A stretch of 64,000 nt of DNA from an uncultured Hyphomicrobiales bacterium (GCA_903902915.1 CAIUWR010000053.1:20004-84003), one strand, 5' to 3'; shown: positions 25,942-35,148, counted from the first letter of the stretch. The notes: generated by a model not told the origin, from the sequence alone. A program made the numbers and translations.

Positions 25942-26445
25942 ATGGCCCAGGCCGCCGCGATCGCGCAATCTTCGCAACATCTGCACGACTCCATTGACGC
26001 GCAGGTGAAACGCGGCGTTCCCGCTTTCTTCAAGCTTGAGGCCCAGCTCCCCATCCAGGGCCGCACCAACATTCCGCTGGCCGCCTCGCAATCCATGTGG
26101 GTCGTGTTGAAGACCTACGCCAGCGGCGGCGAAAACGAGTTGCACGCCCACCCGCACGAGGACCACACTTTCGTCATTCTGCAAGGCGCCGCGAAATTCT
26201 TCGGGCCGAACAAGGAAGAGCGGATCGCCCGCGCAGGCGAGGGCGTGCTGCTGCCGCAAGGCACGTTCTACTGGTTCCATGTGACGAGCGAAGAGCCGCT
26301 TGTCATGCTGCGAATCGGCGCGGCCGCTGGCGAAGGGGACCGCTTCGGGCGCATCGACATTCATGGAGCCGCGATGCAGGGCGACGACCCGGCCAACAAG
26401 CAGGTTCCGCTTGTGCTGTCCGATAACTGGTATGGCAGGGGCTGA
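25942..26445 (+). CDS. Cupin-domain protein
   Basis: A 167-residue single-cupin protein. The start at 25942 follows GGGAGA; the longer reading adds 40 residues with no domain. The first cupin motif gives His68 and His70 (LHAHPHED). The usual third ligand, glutamate, appears to be His75, with Glu73 two residues before it. The second motif is around LLPQGTFYWFHV. It could be a metal-dependent dioxygenase, an isomerase, or a small-molecule-binding protein. Co-directional with the hydratase/lyase homologue 104 bp downstream, so probably part of the same pathway. Confidence 0.8.
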   Translation: MAQAAAIAQSSQHLHDSIDAQVKRGVPAFFKLEAQLPIQGRTNIPLAASQSMWVVLKTYASGGENELHAHPHEDHTFVILQGAAKFFGPNKEERIARAGEGVLLPQGTFYWFHVTSEEPLVMLRIGAAAGEGDRFGRIDIHGAAMQGDDPANKQVPLVLSDNWYGRG

Positions 26446-26549
26446 CGGCGCCACCATCAGTTGCGGCTTGCGCGCAGGATGGTGTATCATTTCACCGGAC
26501 ATGCGGCGCGCGACGCCGGTGCGATAAAACAAGATCCTGGGAGGATAAA

Positions 26550-27380
26550 ATGAGCGACGATGTGATCCAGCTCGAGAACGTGAAGATCGAGCGCGACGGC
26601 AAAACCACATTCATTATCCTGAACCGTCCCGAGAAGCGCAACGCCATGAGCCCGCAGCTGCACATGGACATGTGCGAGGCGCTGGACTGGGCCGAAGAGG
26701 ATGAGCAGACCCAGGTGGTCGTCATCACCGGAGCGGGCGGCAACTTCTGCGCGGGGCAGGATCTCAAGCTCTATTTCCGTGGCACGGAAGGCAACCCGCG
26801 CCTGCGCGCCAGAGCCCGCCGCGCCGCCCATTCGTGGCGCTGGGACAAGCTGTCGCGCTTTCCCAAAGCCACCATCGCCATGGTGCATGGCTATTGCTTC
26901 GGCGGCGGCTTCACGCCCGTCATCGCCTGCGATTTCGCCATCGCCGCCGAGGACGCGACCTTCGGCCTCTCGGAAGTCAATTGGGGCATCATTCCCGGCG
27001 GCCTCGTCGCCTGGGCGGTGACGCAGGTCATGACTTACCGCGACGCGATCTATTATTCGGTCACCGGCGACAAGTTCAACGGCAAGGAAGCGGCGGCGAT
27101 GAAATTCGTCAACAAATCCGTACCGCTGGCGGACCTGCGGGCGGCCACCATGGAGCTGGCGCGCAAGCTTGAGGCCAAGAGCCCGGCGGCGGTGCGCTAC
27201 ACCAAGGAAGCCGTGCGCTCGGTGCGTGGCATGTCGCAGGATCAGGCGATGGATTATCTGAACTGCAAGAGCGACGCGCTCAAGCACATGGACCCGGAAG
27301 GCGGTCGTGAAAAGGCGATGAAGATGTTCCTCGACGACAAGGTCTTCAAGCCCGGCCTCGGCGAGTTCAAGCGCGACTGA
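26550..27380 (+). CDS. p-Hydroxycinnamoyl-CoA hydratase/lyase homologue (crotonase family)
   Basis: A 276-residue crotonase, the same length as Pseudomonas fluorescens HCHL (feruloyl-CoA hydratase/aldolase), which splits feruloyl- or coumaroyl-CoA into the aromatic aldehyde and acetyl-CoA. HCHL-diagnostic residues are present: Tyr75 (KLYFRG), Glu142 (LSEVNWGI) and Tyr236 (MDYLNCK), along with GYCFGGGF and the C-terminal EGGREKAMKMFLDDK. GGGAGG precedes the start. No feruloyl-CoA synthetase or vanillin dehydrogenase gene is nearby, so the substrate may be a different aryl-CoA. Family placement is strong from remembered sequence. Confidence 0.85.
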   Translation: MSDDVIQLENVKIERDGKTTFIILNRPEKRNAMSPQLHMDMCEALDWAEEDEQTQVVVITGAGGNFCAGQDLKLYFRGTEGNPRLRARARRAAHSWRWDKLSRFPKATIAMVHGYCFGGGFTPVIACDFAIAAEDATFGLSEVNWGIIPGGLVAWAVTQVMTYRDAIYYSVTGDKFNGKEAAAMKFVNKSVPLADLRAATMELARKLEAKSPAAVRYTKEAVRSVRGMSQDQAMDYLNCKSDALKHMDPEGGREKAMKMFLDDKVFKPGLGEFKRD

Positions 27381-27439
27381 TCACGAAGGATGACGAAAGA
27401 CGCGGCGGATCAACCGCCGCGCATTCGTGGAGGATTCCC

Positions 27440-28474
27440 ATGCGGGTTTGCGCGCGCGGCCTCGTCGCAGCGTTGACGCTCTTTTTGCTGGCGGCTTCAT
27501 GTCCTGCGCGGGCGCTTGATCAGGCCTTGATCGACGCTGCGAAAAAGGAGGGGCGCGTCGTCTGGTACACGACCCAGATCGTGAACCAGTTCGCACGACC
27601 GGCGGCGGAGACTTTCGAAAAGAAATATGGAATCCGCGTGGATTATATCCGCGCGGATTCCAACGAGGTGGCCCTGCGCATCCTCAACGAAGGACGCGCG
27701 GGCAAGGTGCAGGCCGATGTGTTCGACGGCACGGCGGCGGTCGCCAGCCTGAAGAAGGAAAATCTCGTCCTGCAATGGACGCCTGAAGGCGCCAGACGCC
27801 TGCCCGCCCATGCGGTGGATGAAGCGGGCTACTGGGTCGCCACCAACCTCTATGTGCTGACGCCCGGCTATAATACGGATCTCGTGCCGCAGGCCGCCGC
27901 GCCCAGGACCTATGAGGATCTGCTCGATCCGCGCTGGAAGGGCAAGATCGTCTGGAACACCGCAGCTGCGCCATCGGCCGCCGGGGGCTTTGTGGGCGTC
28001 GTGCTCGCCTCCATGGGCGAAGAGAAGGGCCTCGCCTATCTTCAGGCGCTGGCGAAGCAGAATGTGACGGGCATTCAGGTCGCCGCGCGGCAGGTTCTCG
28101 ATCAGGTGATCGCGGGCGAATACGCCATCGCGCTGAACATCTTCAACAACCATGCGGTGATCAGCGCCGCCAAGGGCGCGCCCTCCGCCTGGATTGCGAT
28201 GAACCCCGCCATGGCGGTGCTGTCCGTCATATCCGTGACGAAGGATGCGCCTCACATGAATGCGGGGAAGCTCTTTCTGGAATTCCTCGTCTCCGAAGAG
28301 GGGCAGAAAATCTACCGCGACGCGGACTACATGCCCATCGACCCCACCGTGCAGGCGCGCGATCCCTCGTTGCGGCCCGATGGCGAGCGCTTCAAGGCGA
28401 TCACCTTCACGCCCGAGCAAATCGACATGAACATGCCCAGATGGGCGGGCGTCTTCCGGGACATTTTCAGGTGA
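27440..28474 (+). CDS. ABC transporter substrate-binding protein, iron(III)-type family
   Basis: A 344-residue periplasmic binding protein with a signal peptide (GLVAALTLFLLAASCPARA). The mature part shows GRVVWYTTQIVNQF, YGIRVDYIRADS and the hinge ATNLYVLTPGYN, which place it in the FutA/FbpA-like family. It precedes a fused double permease by 10 bp, so the two form a transporter unit. The related but divergent protein at 106-1125 is probably a paralogue. In this catabolic context the ligand may be an organic acid rather than iron. GTGGAGG gives a strong ribosome site. Confidence 0.88.
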   Translation: MRVCARGLVAALTLFLLAASCPARALDQALIDAAKKEGRVVWYTTQIVNQFARPAAETFEKKYGIRVDYIRADSNEVALRILNEGRAGKVQADVFDGTAAVASLKKENLVLQWTPEGARRLPAHAVDEAGYWVATNLYVLTPGYNTDLVPQAAAPRTYEDLLDPRWKGKIVWNTAAAPSAAGGFVGVVLASMGEEKGLAYLQALAKQNVTGIQVAARQVLDQVIAGEYAIALNIFNNHAVISAAKGAPSAWIAMNPAMAVLSVISVTKDAPHMNAGKLFLEFLVSEEGQKIYRDADYMPIDPTVQARDPSLRPDGERFKAITFTPEQIDMNMPRWAGVFRDIFR

Positions 28475-28484
28475 GGACGGCCCC

Positions 28485-30242
28485 ATGCCCGCCGACATTG
28501 TTGTGACGTCCGAGCCGCGCGCCCCCGCGCGCCGCATGCGCGGACTTTCCGCCCTTGGGGACAAACGCTGGTTCTCCATCGTCATCGGCCTCGTTCTGGC
28601 GGTTCTGGTGCTGCCGCCGCTGGTGTTTCTCGTGCAAGGCGCCGTCACGGTCGCCGATCCCGCCGGGGCGACGCATCTCAGCCTGCGTCGATTCGGCGAG
28701 ATCGTCGCCCAGCGCGGCTTCGCGCAAAGCGCCTTCAATTCCTTCGCTTTCTCGCTCGGCAGCGCGGTCGTCGCCCTGGCGCTGGGCGGCGTCATGGCCT
28801 GGCTGGTGGAGCGCACCAATACGCCCTTCAAGCCCCTGGCCTATCTGACCACCATCATCTCCATGGGCACGCCCTATGTGCTCTATGTCAGCGCATGGCT
28901 TTTGCTGCTGGCCAAGTCCGGCCCGATCAACAACTGGTATCGGCAAGTCACCGGCAGGACCGACGTCTTGATCAATGTCTATGGGCTCGGCGGCATGATC
29001 CTGATCGAGGGCCTGCTGTGGTCGCCGCTGGTGTTCCTGCTGCTGGGCGCGACGCTGCGCAATTTCAATCCCGAGCTGGAGGAGGCCGCGCGCATGTCCG
29101 GCGCCGGGCCTTTCGCCACCATCCGGCGCATCACCCTGCGCCTGTCGTTGCCCTCCATTCTGGCTCTGGCCATGCTGGTTTTCATCCGCGCGCTGGAGGC
29201 TTTCGAAGTGCCTGCGCTGGTCGGCCTGCCGGGGCGGGTGCATGTGCTGACCACCGACATCTATGACACGATGCATCTGAGCATGCCCCCCGATCTGGGC
29301 TCCGCCAGCGCGCTCTCCTGCATGTTGCTCGTGCTGGTCTCGGCGCTGCTTTATTTCTATGGACGGCTGACCCGCAACGCCGAGCGCTTCGCCACCATCA
29401 CGGGCAAGAATTTCCGGCCGAGCCAGCTTGATCTGGGCGTCTGGCGCTATCCTGCCGCCGCCTTGCTGGTGTTGAACTTCGTACTGTTGCTCGTGTTGCC
29501 GCTGATCATCCTGATCTGGGCCTCCATGCTGCCCTTTTATCAAAGCTTCAGCTGGGCCGCCTTCGCGCGCATCACGCCGGACAATTATAAAAACGTGCTC
29601 AGCTCCTCGCGCTACATCGGGCTTCTCACCAATACATTCGTCATCGCGCTGGTGAGCGCCACCGCCGTCATGCTGATCGCCAGCTTCACCGCCTGGCTCA
29701 GCGTGCGCAAGGCGCCGGGCGCGGGCCTGCTCGACCAACTCGCCACGACGCCGCTCGTCTTCCCGGGCATCGTGCTGGGGGTGGGGGTGATGCAGTTGTT
29801 CCTCACCGTCCCCGTCGGCGTCTATGGCACGATCTGGATCATCGTCTGGGCCTTCGTGATCAATTACATGCCCTATGGGGTGCGCTATTCCTTCGCGGGC
29901 ATGTTGCAGGTGCATCGCGAGCTGGAGGAGGCGGCGGCTGTGTCGGGCGCCTCGTCGGTCACGGGCTTCCGGCGGGTGGTGGTTCCGCTGCTCTCGCCCT
30001 CGCTGATCGCGGGCTGGCTGTTCATCTTCCTGCTGGCGACGCGCGTTCTGTCCCTGCCGGTGCTGCTCTCGGGGCCAAGCTCGCAGACCATGGCGGTGGC
30101 CATGTTCGATCTGTGGGGCAACGGGCAGGGGCCGGAGCTGGCGGCGCTGGGCCTGCTGTGGAGCCTGGCCATGACCTGCATCGCGCTCATCTTCTATTTC
30201 ATCGCCCGCCGGTCTGGCGCAGGCCTGCAAGGACAGGGGTGA
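28485..30242 (+). CDS. ABC transporter permease, fused two-domain (FbpB-like)
   Basis: A 585-residue protein with about 12 TM helices and two complete BPD_transp_1 domains in tandem. Each half has the EAA loop that contacts the ATPase: ELEEAARMSGAGPFATIRRI at about residue 200 and ELEEAAAVSGASSVTGFRRV at about 480. This is the FbpB architecture of iron(III)-type importers. No ATP-binding gene follows; an MFS gene starts 71 bp downstream. An ATPase encoded elsewhere must energise it, or the operon has lost one. Confidence 0.9.
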   Translation: MPADIVVTSEPRAPARRMRGLSALGDKRWFSIVIGLVLAVLVLPPLVFLVQGAVTVADPAGATHLSLRRFGEIVAQRGFAQSAFNSFAFSLGSAVVALALGGVMAWLVERTNTPFKPLAYLTTIISMGTPYVLYVSAWLLLLAKSGPINNWYRQVTGRTDVLINVYGLGGMILIEGLLWSPLVFLLLGATLRNFNPELEEAARMSGAGPFATIRRITLRLSLPSILALAMLVFIRALEAFEVPALVGLPGRVHVLTTDIYDTMHLSMPPDLGSASALSCMLLVLVSALLYFYGRLTRNAERFATITGKNFRPSQLDLGVWRYPAAALLVLNFVLLLVLPLIILIWASMLPFYQSFSWAAFARITPDNYKNVLSSSRYIGLLTNTFVIALVSATAVMLIASFTAWLSVRKAPGAGLLDQLATTPLVFPGIVLGVGVMQLFLTVPVGVYGTIWIIVWAFVINYMPYGVRYSFAGMLQVHRELEEAAAVSGASSVTGFRRVVVPLLSPSLIAGWLFIFLLATRVLSLPVLLSGPSSQTMAVAMFDLWGNGQGPELAALGLLWSLAMTCIALIFYFIARRSGAGLQGQG

Positions 30243-30313
30243 GCGCTGGACCTTTGCGGCGCTCGCCGGTAGGAGTGGGCGTCGGTTTTCTTTCGCCTCG
30301 GGAGGTTGCTGCT

Positions 30314-31723
30314 TTGGCAGTCCAGCGCCGCGTCATCGTTCCCCTGATCGTCGCCTGCGCCCTGTTCATGCAGAATCTCGACTCGACGGCGCTGGCCACC
30401 GCGCTGCCCTCCATCGCCGCCTCGCTGCATGAAACGCCCCTGCGGCTGCATCTGATCATCACCTCCTTCATGCTCTCGCTGGCGGCCTTTCTGCCCGTCA
30501 GCGGCTGGGTGGCGGATCGGTTCGGCGCGCGCACGATCTTTCGCCTCGCCATCGCCATCTTCACCCTGGCCTCCATCACCTGCGGCCTGACCGAGAGTTT
30601 CGAGACGCTGCTGCTGGCGCGGGTCGTTCAGGGGGCGGGCGGGGCCATGATGGTGCCGGTGGGCCGCCTGATCCTCGTGCGCTCGGTGGCGAAGTCCGAA
30701 CTCATCTCCGCCATGGCGCTGATGGGCATGCCCGCCCTGATCGGGCCGATCATCGGTCCCTTGCTGGCGGGCGTGCTGATCACGGTCGCTTCGTGGCGCT
30801 GGATCTTCTGGATGAATGTGCCCATCGGCATTCTGGGCATCATTCTGGTGAGCATCTTCATCGAAGACGTGCGCGAGCCCGATGTGAAGCGCTTTGACTG
30901 GCGGGGCTTTGGCCTGTCGAGCCTTGGCCTGTGCGGCACGCTGTTCGGCCTCGACGCGCTCGCCACCCATCACTCGGCCGATCCGGTGGGAATCGCGGCG
31001 CTGGTCAGCGGCCTGATCGCCATCCTCCTCTATGTTTTCCACGCAAGACGGGTCGACAATCCCATCCTCGACCTGAAACTGCTGAAGTTCCCCACGTTTC
31101 GCGTCAGCGTCACCGGCGGGTCGCTGTTTCGCATCGGCGTCGGCGCCGTGCCCTTCCTGCTGCCGCTCATGATGCAACAGGGCTTCGGCTATTCGCCCAT
31201 CGAATCCGGCTTCATCACCTTCGTCTCCGCCGCCGGCTCGTTCGGCATGCGCACCATGTCGAAACAGGTGCTGCGGCGGTTCGGCTTTCGCAAGGTGATG
31301 ATCTGGAACACGCTGATCGCCAGCTTCTTCATGTTGGCCTGCGGGCTGTTCAACCCGGACTCAAGCCGCGCCTTCATGATGACGATCATCTTTCTGGGCG
31401 GGGTGTTCCGGTCGCTGCAATTCACCGCCCTGAACACCATCGCCTTCGCGGAGATCGAGGGGCCGTTGATGAGCCAGGGAACCAGCTTCTCCCAGATGGC
31501 GCAGCGCCTGTCGCTGAGTTGCGGCGTGGCGATTTCGGCCTTCGTGCTCTTTCTGGTGGGCGGCGAGGGCTCCCATATGCCCGTCGAGGCCTTCGCCACG
31601 GCCTTCGTGGTGGTGGGCCTGCTTTCAGGCCTCTCCTTGTTCAGCTTCCTCAAGCTGGCGCCGGACGCGGGCGACGAGATCGCGGGGCGCCAGCAGGTGC
31701 GCAGCCGCCGCTTTGATCGGTAG
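30314..31723 (+). CDS. DHA2-family MFS transporter
   Basis: A 469-residue, 14-TM drug:H+ antiporter-type protein with LDSTALATALPSIA in TM1, GWVADRFGAR in the loop 2-3 motif and GPIIGPLLAGV in motif C. The start is taken as TTG at 30314 because GGAGG sits 8 bp upstream and the first TM helix follows at once; the longer reading would run back through the permease gene. It could export a pathway product or toxic aromatic. It has no adaptor gene, unlike the emrB at 4491-6077. Confidence 0.88.
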   Translation: MAVQRRVIVPLIVACALFMQNLDSTALATALPSIAASLHETPLRLHLIITSFMLSLAAFLPVSGWVADRFGARTIFRLAIAIFTLASITCGLTESFETLLLARVVQGAGGAMMVPVGRLILVRSVAKSELISAMALMGMPALIGPIIGPLLAGVLITVASWRWIFWMNVPIGILGIILVSIFIEDVREPDVKRFDWRGFGLSSLGLCGTLFGLDALATHHSADPVGIAALVSGLIAILLYVFHARRVDNPILDLKLLKFPTFRVSVTGGSLFRIGVGAVPFLLPLMMQQGFGYSPIESGFITFVSAAGSFGMRTMSKQVLRRFGFRKVMIWNTLIASFFMLACGLFNPDSSRAFMMTIIFLGGVFRSLQFTALNTIAFAEIEGPLMSQGTSFSQMAQRLSLSCGVAISAFVLFLVGGEGSHMPVEAFATAFVVVGLLSGLSLFSFLKLAPDAGDEIAGRQQVRSRRFDR

Positions 31724-31776
31724 AGGCGAGGCCCGGGGATCGCCCGGGGCCCGCCAAGTCGTCCGTTCGACGTCGA

Positions 31777-32151
31777 TTAGTCGAAAATGGCTTTTGTTTC
31801 GCCGGATTTGGCGTTGTAGCGCAGGGTGATCTTCGACACTTCGCACAAGTTGATCTCGTGCCAGACGGCGCTTGAATCGTCCTCGTCATAGACGACCTTC
31901 AGATCCCACAGGCATGTCTTGACCTTGGGCTGAAAGTGGATGGTCTTGCTCTCGTCGTCGCCGAAATTATCGTCCTCGTTCGCCAGCAGATCCTCTTCCC
32001 AGGAGTCGGCGTGGGAGGCGGAGAGATAGACTTCGCTGATGTCGTATCCGGTCTTGTTGACGAGTTCGAAATCCTGTTTGGCCTCTTGCGCGGCGGCGGA
32101 TCCAGCCGAGGCTGCGGCGAAAATGGTGAAGGCGAGGGCGTATTTCAGCAT
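31777..32151 (-). CDS. Small periplasmic protein, conserved in Hyphomicrobiales, function unknown
   Basis: A 124-residue protein. The start at 32151 (MLKYALAFTIF) follows GGAG and gives a clean signal peptide ending in AAAQ. The mature part has FELVNKTGYDISEVYLSAS, an acidic DSWEEDLL/DDNFGDDES region, TCLWDLKVVYDED and a C-terminal KITLRYNAKSG strand, with two cysteines (TCLW, NLCEV). I recognise this pattern from small rhizobial proteins often misannotated as argininosuccinate lyase. It probably folds as a beta-sandwich. Function unknown. Confidence 0.75.
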   Translation of the reverse strand: MLKYALAFTIFAAASAGSAAAQEAKQDFELVNKTGYDISEVYLSASHADSWEEDLLANEDDNFGDDESKTIHFQPKVKTCLWDLKVVYDEDDSSAVWHEINLCEVSKITLRYNAKSGETKAIFD

Positions 32152-32376
32152 GGGGGCTCCAGACATCGTGCTGCGGATGGGTGAGTTCTTCACTTGTTCG
32201 CTTGAACGACTTTGGTGGATAGGCGTGAGTTGATTGACTTTCAAGCGAACAATTTGGCGAATGTGCGCGGCGAGGCGGCATTGTATCGCTGCTCGGCGAT
32301 CGCGCCATGGGTTGGACCTTGGCGCAGCCCTGCGGGCGCGCTAGAACACAACCCCGATCACATTGGCGAAAACAGC

Positions 32377-32961
32377 ATGAGGACGTCCGAATTATTGGTG
32401 AAGCTCGCAGGCGAGCCCAACGAGCGACTGACCATCGGCGACATCCTGGCTGCTCTCGGAGACCGCTCCTTCGCCCTGCTGGTGGTGATTCTGGGTCTGC
32501 CCAATTGCATCCCCATGCCGCCGCCCATCCCCATCTTCTGCGCGCTTCTGCTGATTGGCGTGGCGGTGCAGATCGCCATCGGTTGCGAGGCGCCCTGGGC
32601 GCCTGCGCTGGTGCTTCGGCGCTCCGTCGCCCGAAAAGACGTGGCGCTGGCGGCTTCCAAGGCTATTCCGCTGCTGCGGAAGCTTGAGAAATTCAGCCAG
32701 CCGCGCCTCGATTGGTTCGGCCATCCGCGCGCCACCCTGGCGGTGGGCGCTTTGCTCATGGCGTTGGCGCTTGGCGTGCTGACGGCGGCGCCGGTCATCG
32801 GCCAGATCCCCTGGGGCTGGGCGGTCTGCCTGCTGGGCCTGGGCCTCGTCGAGCGGGACGGGCTGTTGATCATCGGCGCTCTTGTGCTTGGAAGCGTCGG
32901 CGCCCTGCTCAGCGCAGGCTTCGTCTATGCGGTTTTCATGGCGATCCGAAACATGTTCTGA
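32377..32961 (+). CDS. exoD: ExoD-family membrane protein
   Basis: A 194-residue integral membrane protein with four or five TM segments and the family features ELLVKLAGEPNERLTIGDILAALGDRSFALLVVILGLPN near the N-terminus and IPWGWAVCLLGLGLVERDG near residue 150. Sinorhizobium ExoD affects exopolysaccharide production and nodule invasion, but its biochemical role is unsettled. The start at 32377 is chosen because the family begins there, although the ribosome site is weak. It is followed after 15 bp by the glutathionyl-hydroquinone reductase gene. Confidence 0.85.
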   Translation: MRTSELLVKLAGEPNERLTIGDILAALGDRSFALLVVILGLPNCIPMPPPIPIFCALLLIGVAVQIAIGCEAPWAPALVLRRSVARKDVALAASKAIPLLRKLEKFSQPRLDWFGHPRATLAVGALLMALALGVLTAAPVIGQIPWGWAVCLLGLGLVERDGLLIIGALVLGSVGALLSAGFVYAVFMAIRNMF

Positions 32962-32976
32962 CAGCGGAGCTGACGC

Positions 32977-33984
32977 ATGGGCCTTCTGGTGGATGGCGAA
33001 TGGACGCAGGATGAGGCGGGCGGAACCGACAAGAGCGGCCGTTTCCAGCGCCCCGCCAGTCCCCTGCGCAACTGGGTCACTCCCGACGGCGCCCCCGGCC
33101 CCACAGGCGCGGGCGGCTTTCGCGCCGAGCCCGGGCGCTATCATCTCTATGTGGCGCTCGCCTGCCCCTGGGCGCATCGCACGCTGATCTTCCGCAAGCT
33201 GAAGGGACTGGAAGGGATGATCTCCCTCTCCGTCGTGCATTGGCTGATGGGCGAGAATGGCTGGAGCTTTGCGCCCGGCCCGGGCGTCATCCCCGACCCC
33301 ATTTTCGGCGCGCGCTTCATGCACGAGGTCTATAGCGCCGCTCATCCCGATTATACCGGCAGGGTGACCGTGCCGGTTCTGTTCGACCGCAAGACAGGGC
33401 GGATCGTGAGCAATGAATCCGCCGACATCATCCGCATGTTCAACAGCGCATTCGATGGCGTGGGCGCGGCACCCGGCGATTATTATCCCGCCGATCTGCG
33501 CGCGGAGATCGACGCGCTGAACGAGCGCATCTATGCGACGCTCAATAACGGCGTGTACCGGGCGGGCTTCGCCTCCACCCAGAGCGCCTATGAGGAGGCC
33601 GTCTGGCCGCTGTTCGAAACCCTCGACATGCTCGACGCGCAGCTGGCGACCCGCCGCTATCTGTGCGGGGCGCGCCTGACCGAGGCTGACTGGCGGCTGT
33701 TCACGACGCTGGTGCGCTTTGACGCCGTCTATCACGGGCATTTCAAATGCAACCTGCGGCGGATCGTGGATTATCCGAATTTATCGGGCTATCTGCGCGA
33801 TCTCTATCAGACGCCGGGGATCGCCGAGACCGTGGACTTCGATCATATCAAGAACCATTATTATCAAAGCCACAAGCGCCTGAACCCTTCGGGCATCGTC
33901 CCCATCGGCCCCGCCATGACGCTTGCAGCGCCGCATGGGCGGGAGCTTTTGCAAGCTTTATCCAGCGGCGCGTTCGAACAGTGA
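32977..33984 (+). CDS. Glutathionyl-hydroquinone reductase (Xi-class GST, YqjG/ECM4-like)
   Basis: A 335-residue omega/xi-class glutathione transferase that reduces S-glutathionyl-hydroquinones. The catalytic Cys63 is in the diagnostic CPWAHR motif. The N-terminal thioredoxin fold includes VPVLFDRKTGRIVSNESADI, which binds glutathione, and the C-terminal helical domain has YLCGARLTEADWRLF. In aromatic degraders it rescues glutathione-trapped quinones, in keeping with the ring-cleavage genes in this window. Its last 27 bp overlap the 3' end of rmuC on the other strand. Confidence 0.93.
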   Translation: MGLLVDGEWTQDEAGGTDKSGRFQRPASPLRNWVTPDGAPGPTGAGGFRAEPGRYHLYVALACPWAHRTLIFRKLKGLEGMISLSVVHWLMGENGWSFAPGPGVIPDPIFGARFMHEVYSAAHPDYTGRVTVPVLFDRKTGRIVSNESADIIRMFNSAFDGVGAAPGDYYPADLRAEIDALNERIYATLNNGVYRAGFASTQSAYEEAVWPLFETLDMLDAQLATRRYLCGARLTEADWRLFTTLVRFDAVYHGHFKCNLRRIVDYPNLSGYLRDLYQTPGIAETVDFDHIKNHYYQSHKRLNPSGIVPIGPAMTLAAPHGRELLQALSSGAFEQ

Positions 33985-35148
33985 TCCGATCATTGGCTCG
34001 GCAGGCGCCGCCGCCTTCACCGCTTGCGGCTCGCTGAATTCCAATTGGTCGATGCGCTCGCCGCGTTTGGCGATCTTGTCGGCGGAGGTGGCGATCTGGC
34101 CCACATCGTCTTGCGCCTGCCGGAAATGGCCGTCGAGCTTGCCCACGCGCTCGCGCAGGCGCCCCACATCGGTCAGGAGATGGCGCACCTCGGTCTGGAT
34201 CAGATGCGCCTGTTCGCGCATGCGCTGGTCGCGCACGATGGATTGCATGACCTGAATCGCCATCATCAAGAGGGAGGGCGAGACGACCATGACCCGCGCG
34301 CGATGGGCCTTTTGCACGAGATCGTCGAAATGTTCCTGCAAATCCGCGTAGATGGATTCGGCGGGCACGAAGAGCAAAGCCAGATCCTGCGTCTCGCCCG
34401 GCACGAAATAGCGCTCGGCGATGTCGCGGATATGTTTGCCCACATCACTGCGCAGGCGCGCGCCCGCCTCCTTGCGCGAAGCGTCTGAATCGGCGGCGCG
34501 GAAGGCGGTGAAGGCCTCCAGCGGGAATTTCGCGTCCACCACCATGAGCCGATCGTCGCCGGGCAGGCGGATGACGCAATCGGGCCGGTTGCGGTTGGAG
34601 AGCACATGCTGGAAGGCGAAGGCGTCGGCGGAGAGATTGTCGCGCACGATGGCCTCCATGCGGCCCTGACCGAAGGCGCCGCGCGACTGCTTGTTGGCGA
34701 GGATCTCCTTCAGGCCGAGCATCTCTTTCGTCAGCCCGGTCAGCCCCTCCTGCGCACGGTCGATCACCGCCAGCCGTTCGCCCAATTTGGCAAGATGGTC
34801 GGCGGTGGAGCGGGCGCCCTGTTCGAGCCCCTGTCCCACCCGCGCGCCCACGGCGTCGAGCCGGTCGGCCATGATGCGGGCGAGATCGGTCTGGCGGGAG
34901 GTCATCACTTCGGCCATGGAGCGCAGGCGCCCAGTCAGTTCGGCGTTGAGGCGGGTCAGCTCCGCCATCTTGTCGTCAGCCTCGTTCTGCCGCTCGGCGA
35001 CCAGCGCCGCCTCCAGCGCGCGGGCGCTCCCCGCCCGCAGCACGGAAATGGCGATGACGATCAGCAGGGCCAGCGCGAGTCCGCAAGCCGCGAGCAGGAG
35101 CCCGAGGCCGGTGAACGGAACGCCGAAGGTGAAGAGGATCTTGTCCAT
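33958..35148 (-). CDS. rmuC: DNA recombination protein RmuC
   Basis: A 396-residue RmuC. It has an N-terminal TM helix (GLLLAACGLALALLIVIAISVL), a coiled-coil rich in Glu, Arg and Leu to about residue 150, then the nuclease-like RmuC domain with LPGDDRLMVVDAKFPLEAF and DLALLFVPAESIYADL. It limits inversions at short inverted repeats. Third gene of a def-fmt-rmuC order on the minus strand, 60 bp after fmt. The C-terminal tail overlaps the convergent transferase gene. Confidence 0.93.
   Translation of the reverse strand: MDKILFTFGVPFTGLGLLLAACGLALALLIVIAISVLRAGSARALEAALVAERQNEADDKMAELTRLNAELTGRLRSMAEVMTSRQTDLARIMADRLDAVGARVGQGLEQGARSTADHLAKLGERLAVIDRAQEGLTGLTKEMLGLKEILANKQSRGAFGQGRMEAIVRDNLSADAFAFQHVLSNRNRPDCVIRLPGDDRLMVVDAKFPLEAFTAFRAADSDASRKEAGARLRSDVGKHIRDIAERYFVPGETQDLALLFVPAESIYADLQEHFDDLVQKAHRARVMVVSPSLLMMAIQVMQSIVRDQRMREQAHLIQTEVRHLLTDVGRLRERVGKLDGHFRQAQDDVGQIATSADKIAKRGERIDQLEFSEPQAVKAAAPAEPMIGSLFERAAG

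Noticed and set aside
28467..30230. 587-codon minus-strand frame opposite the permease
   Set aside because: Gln/His/Arg-rich low-complexity translation typical of shadow frames of membrane proteins.
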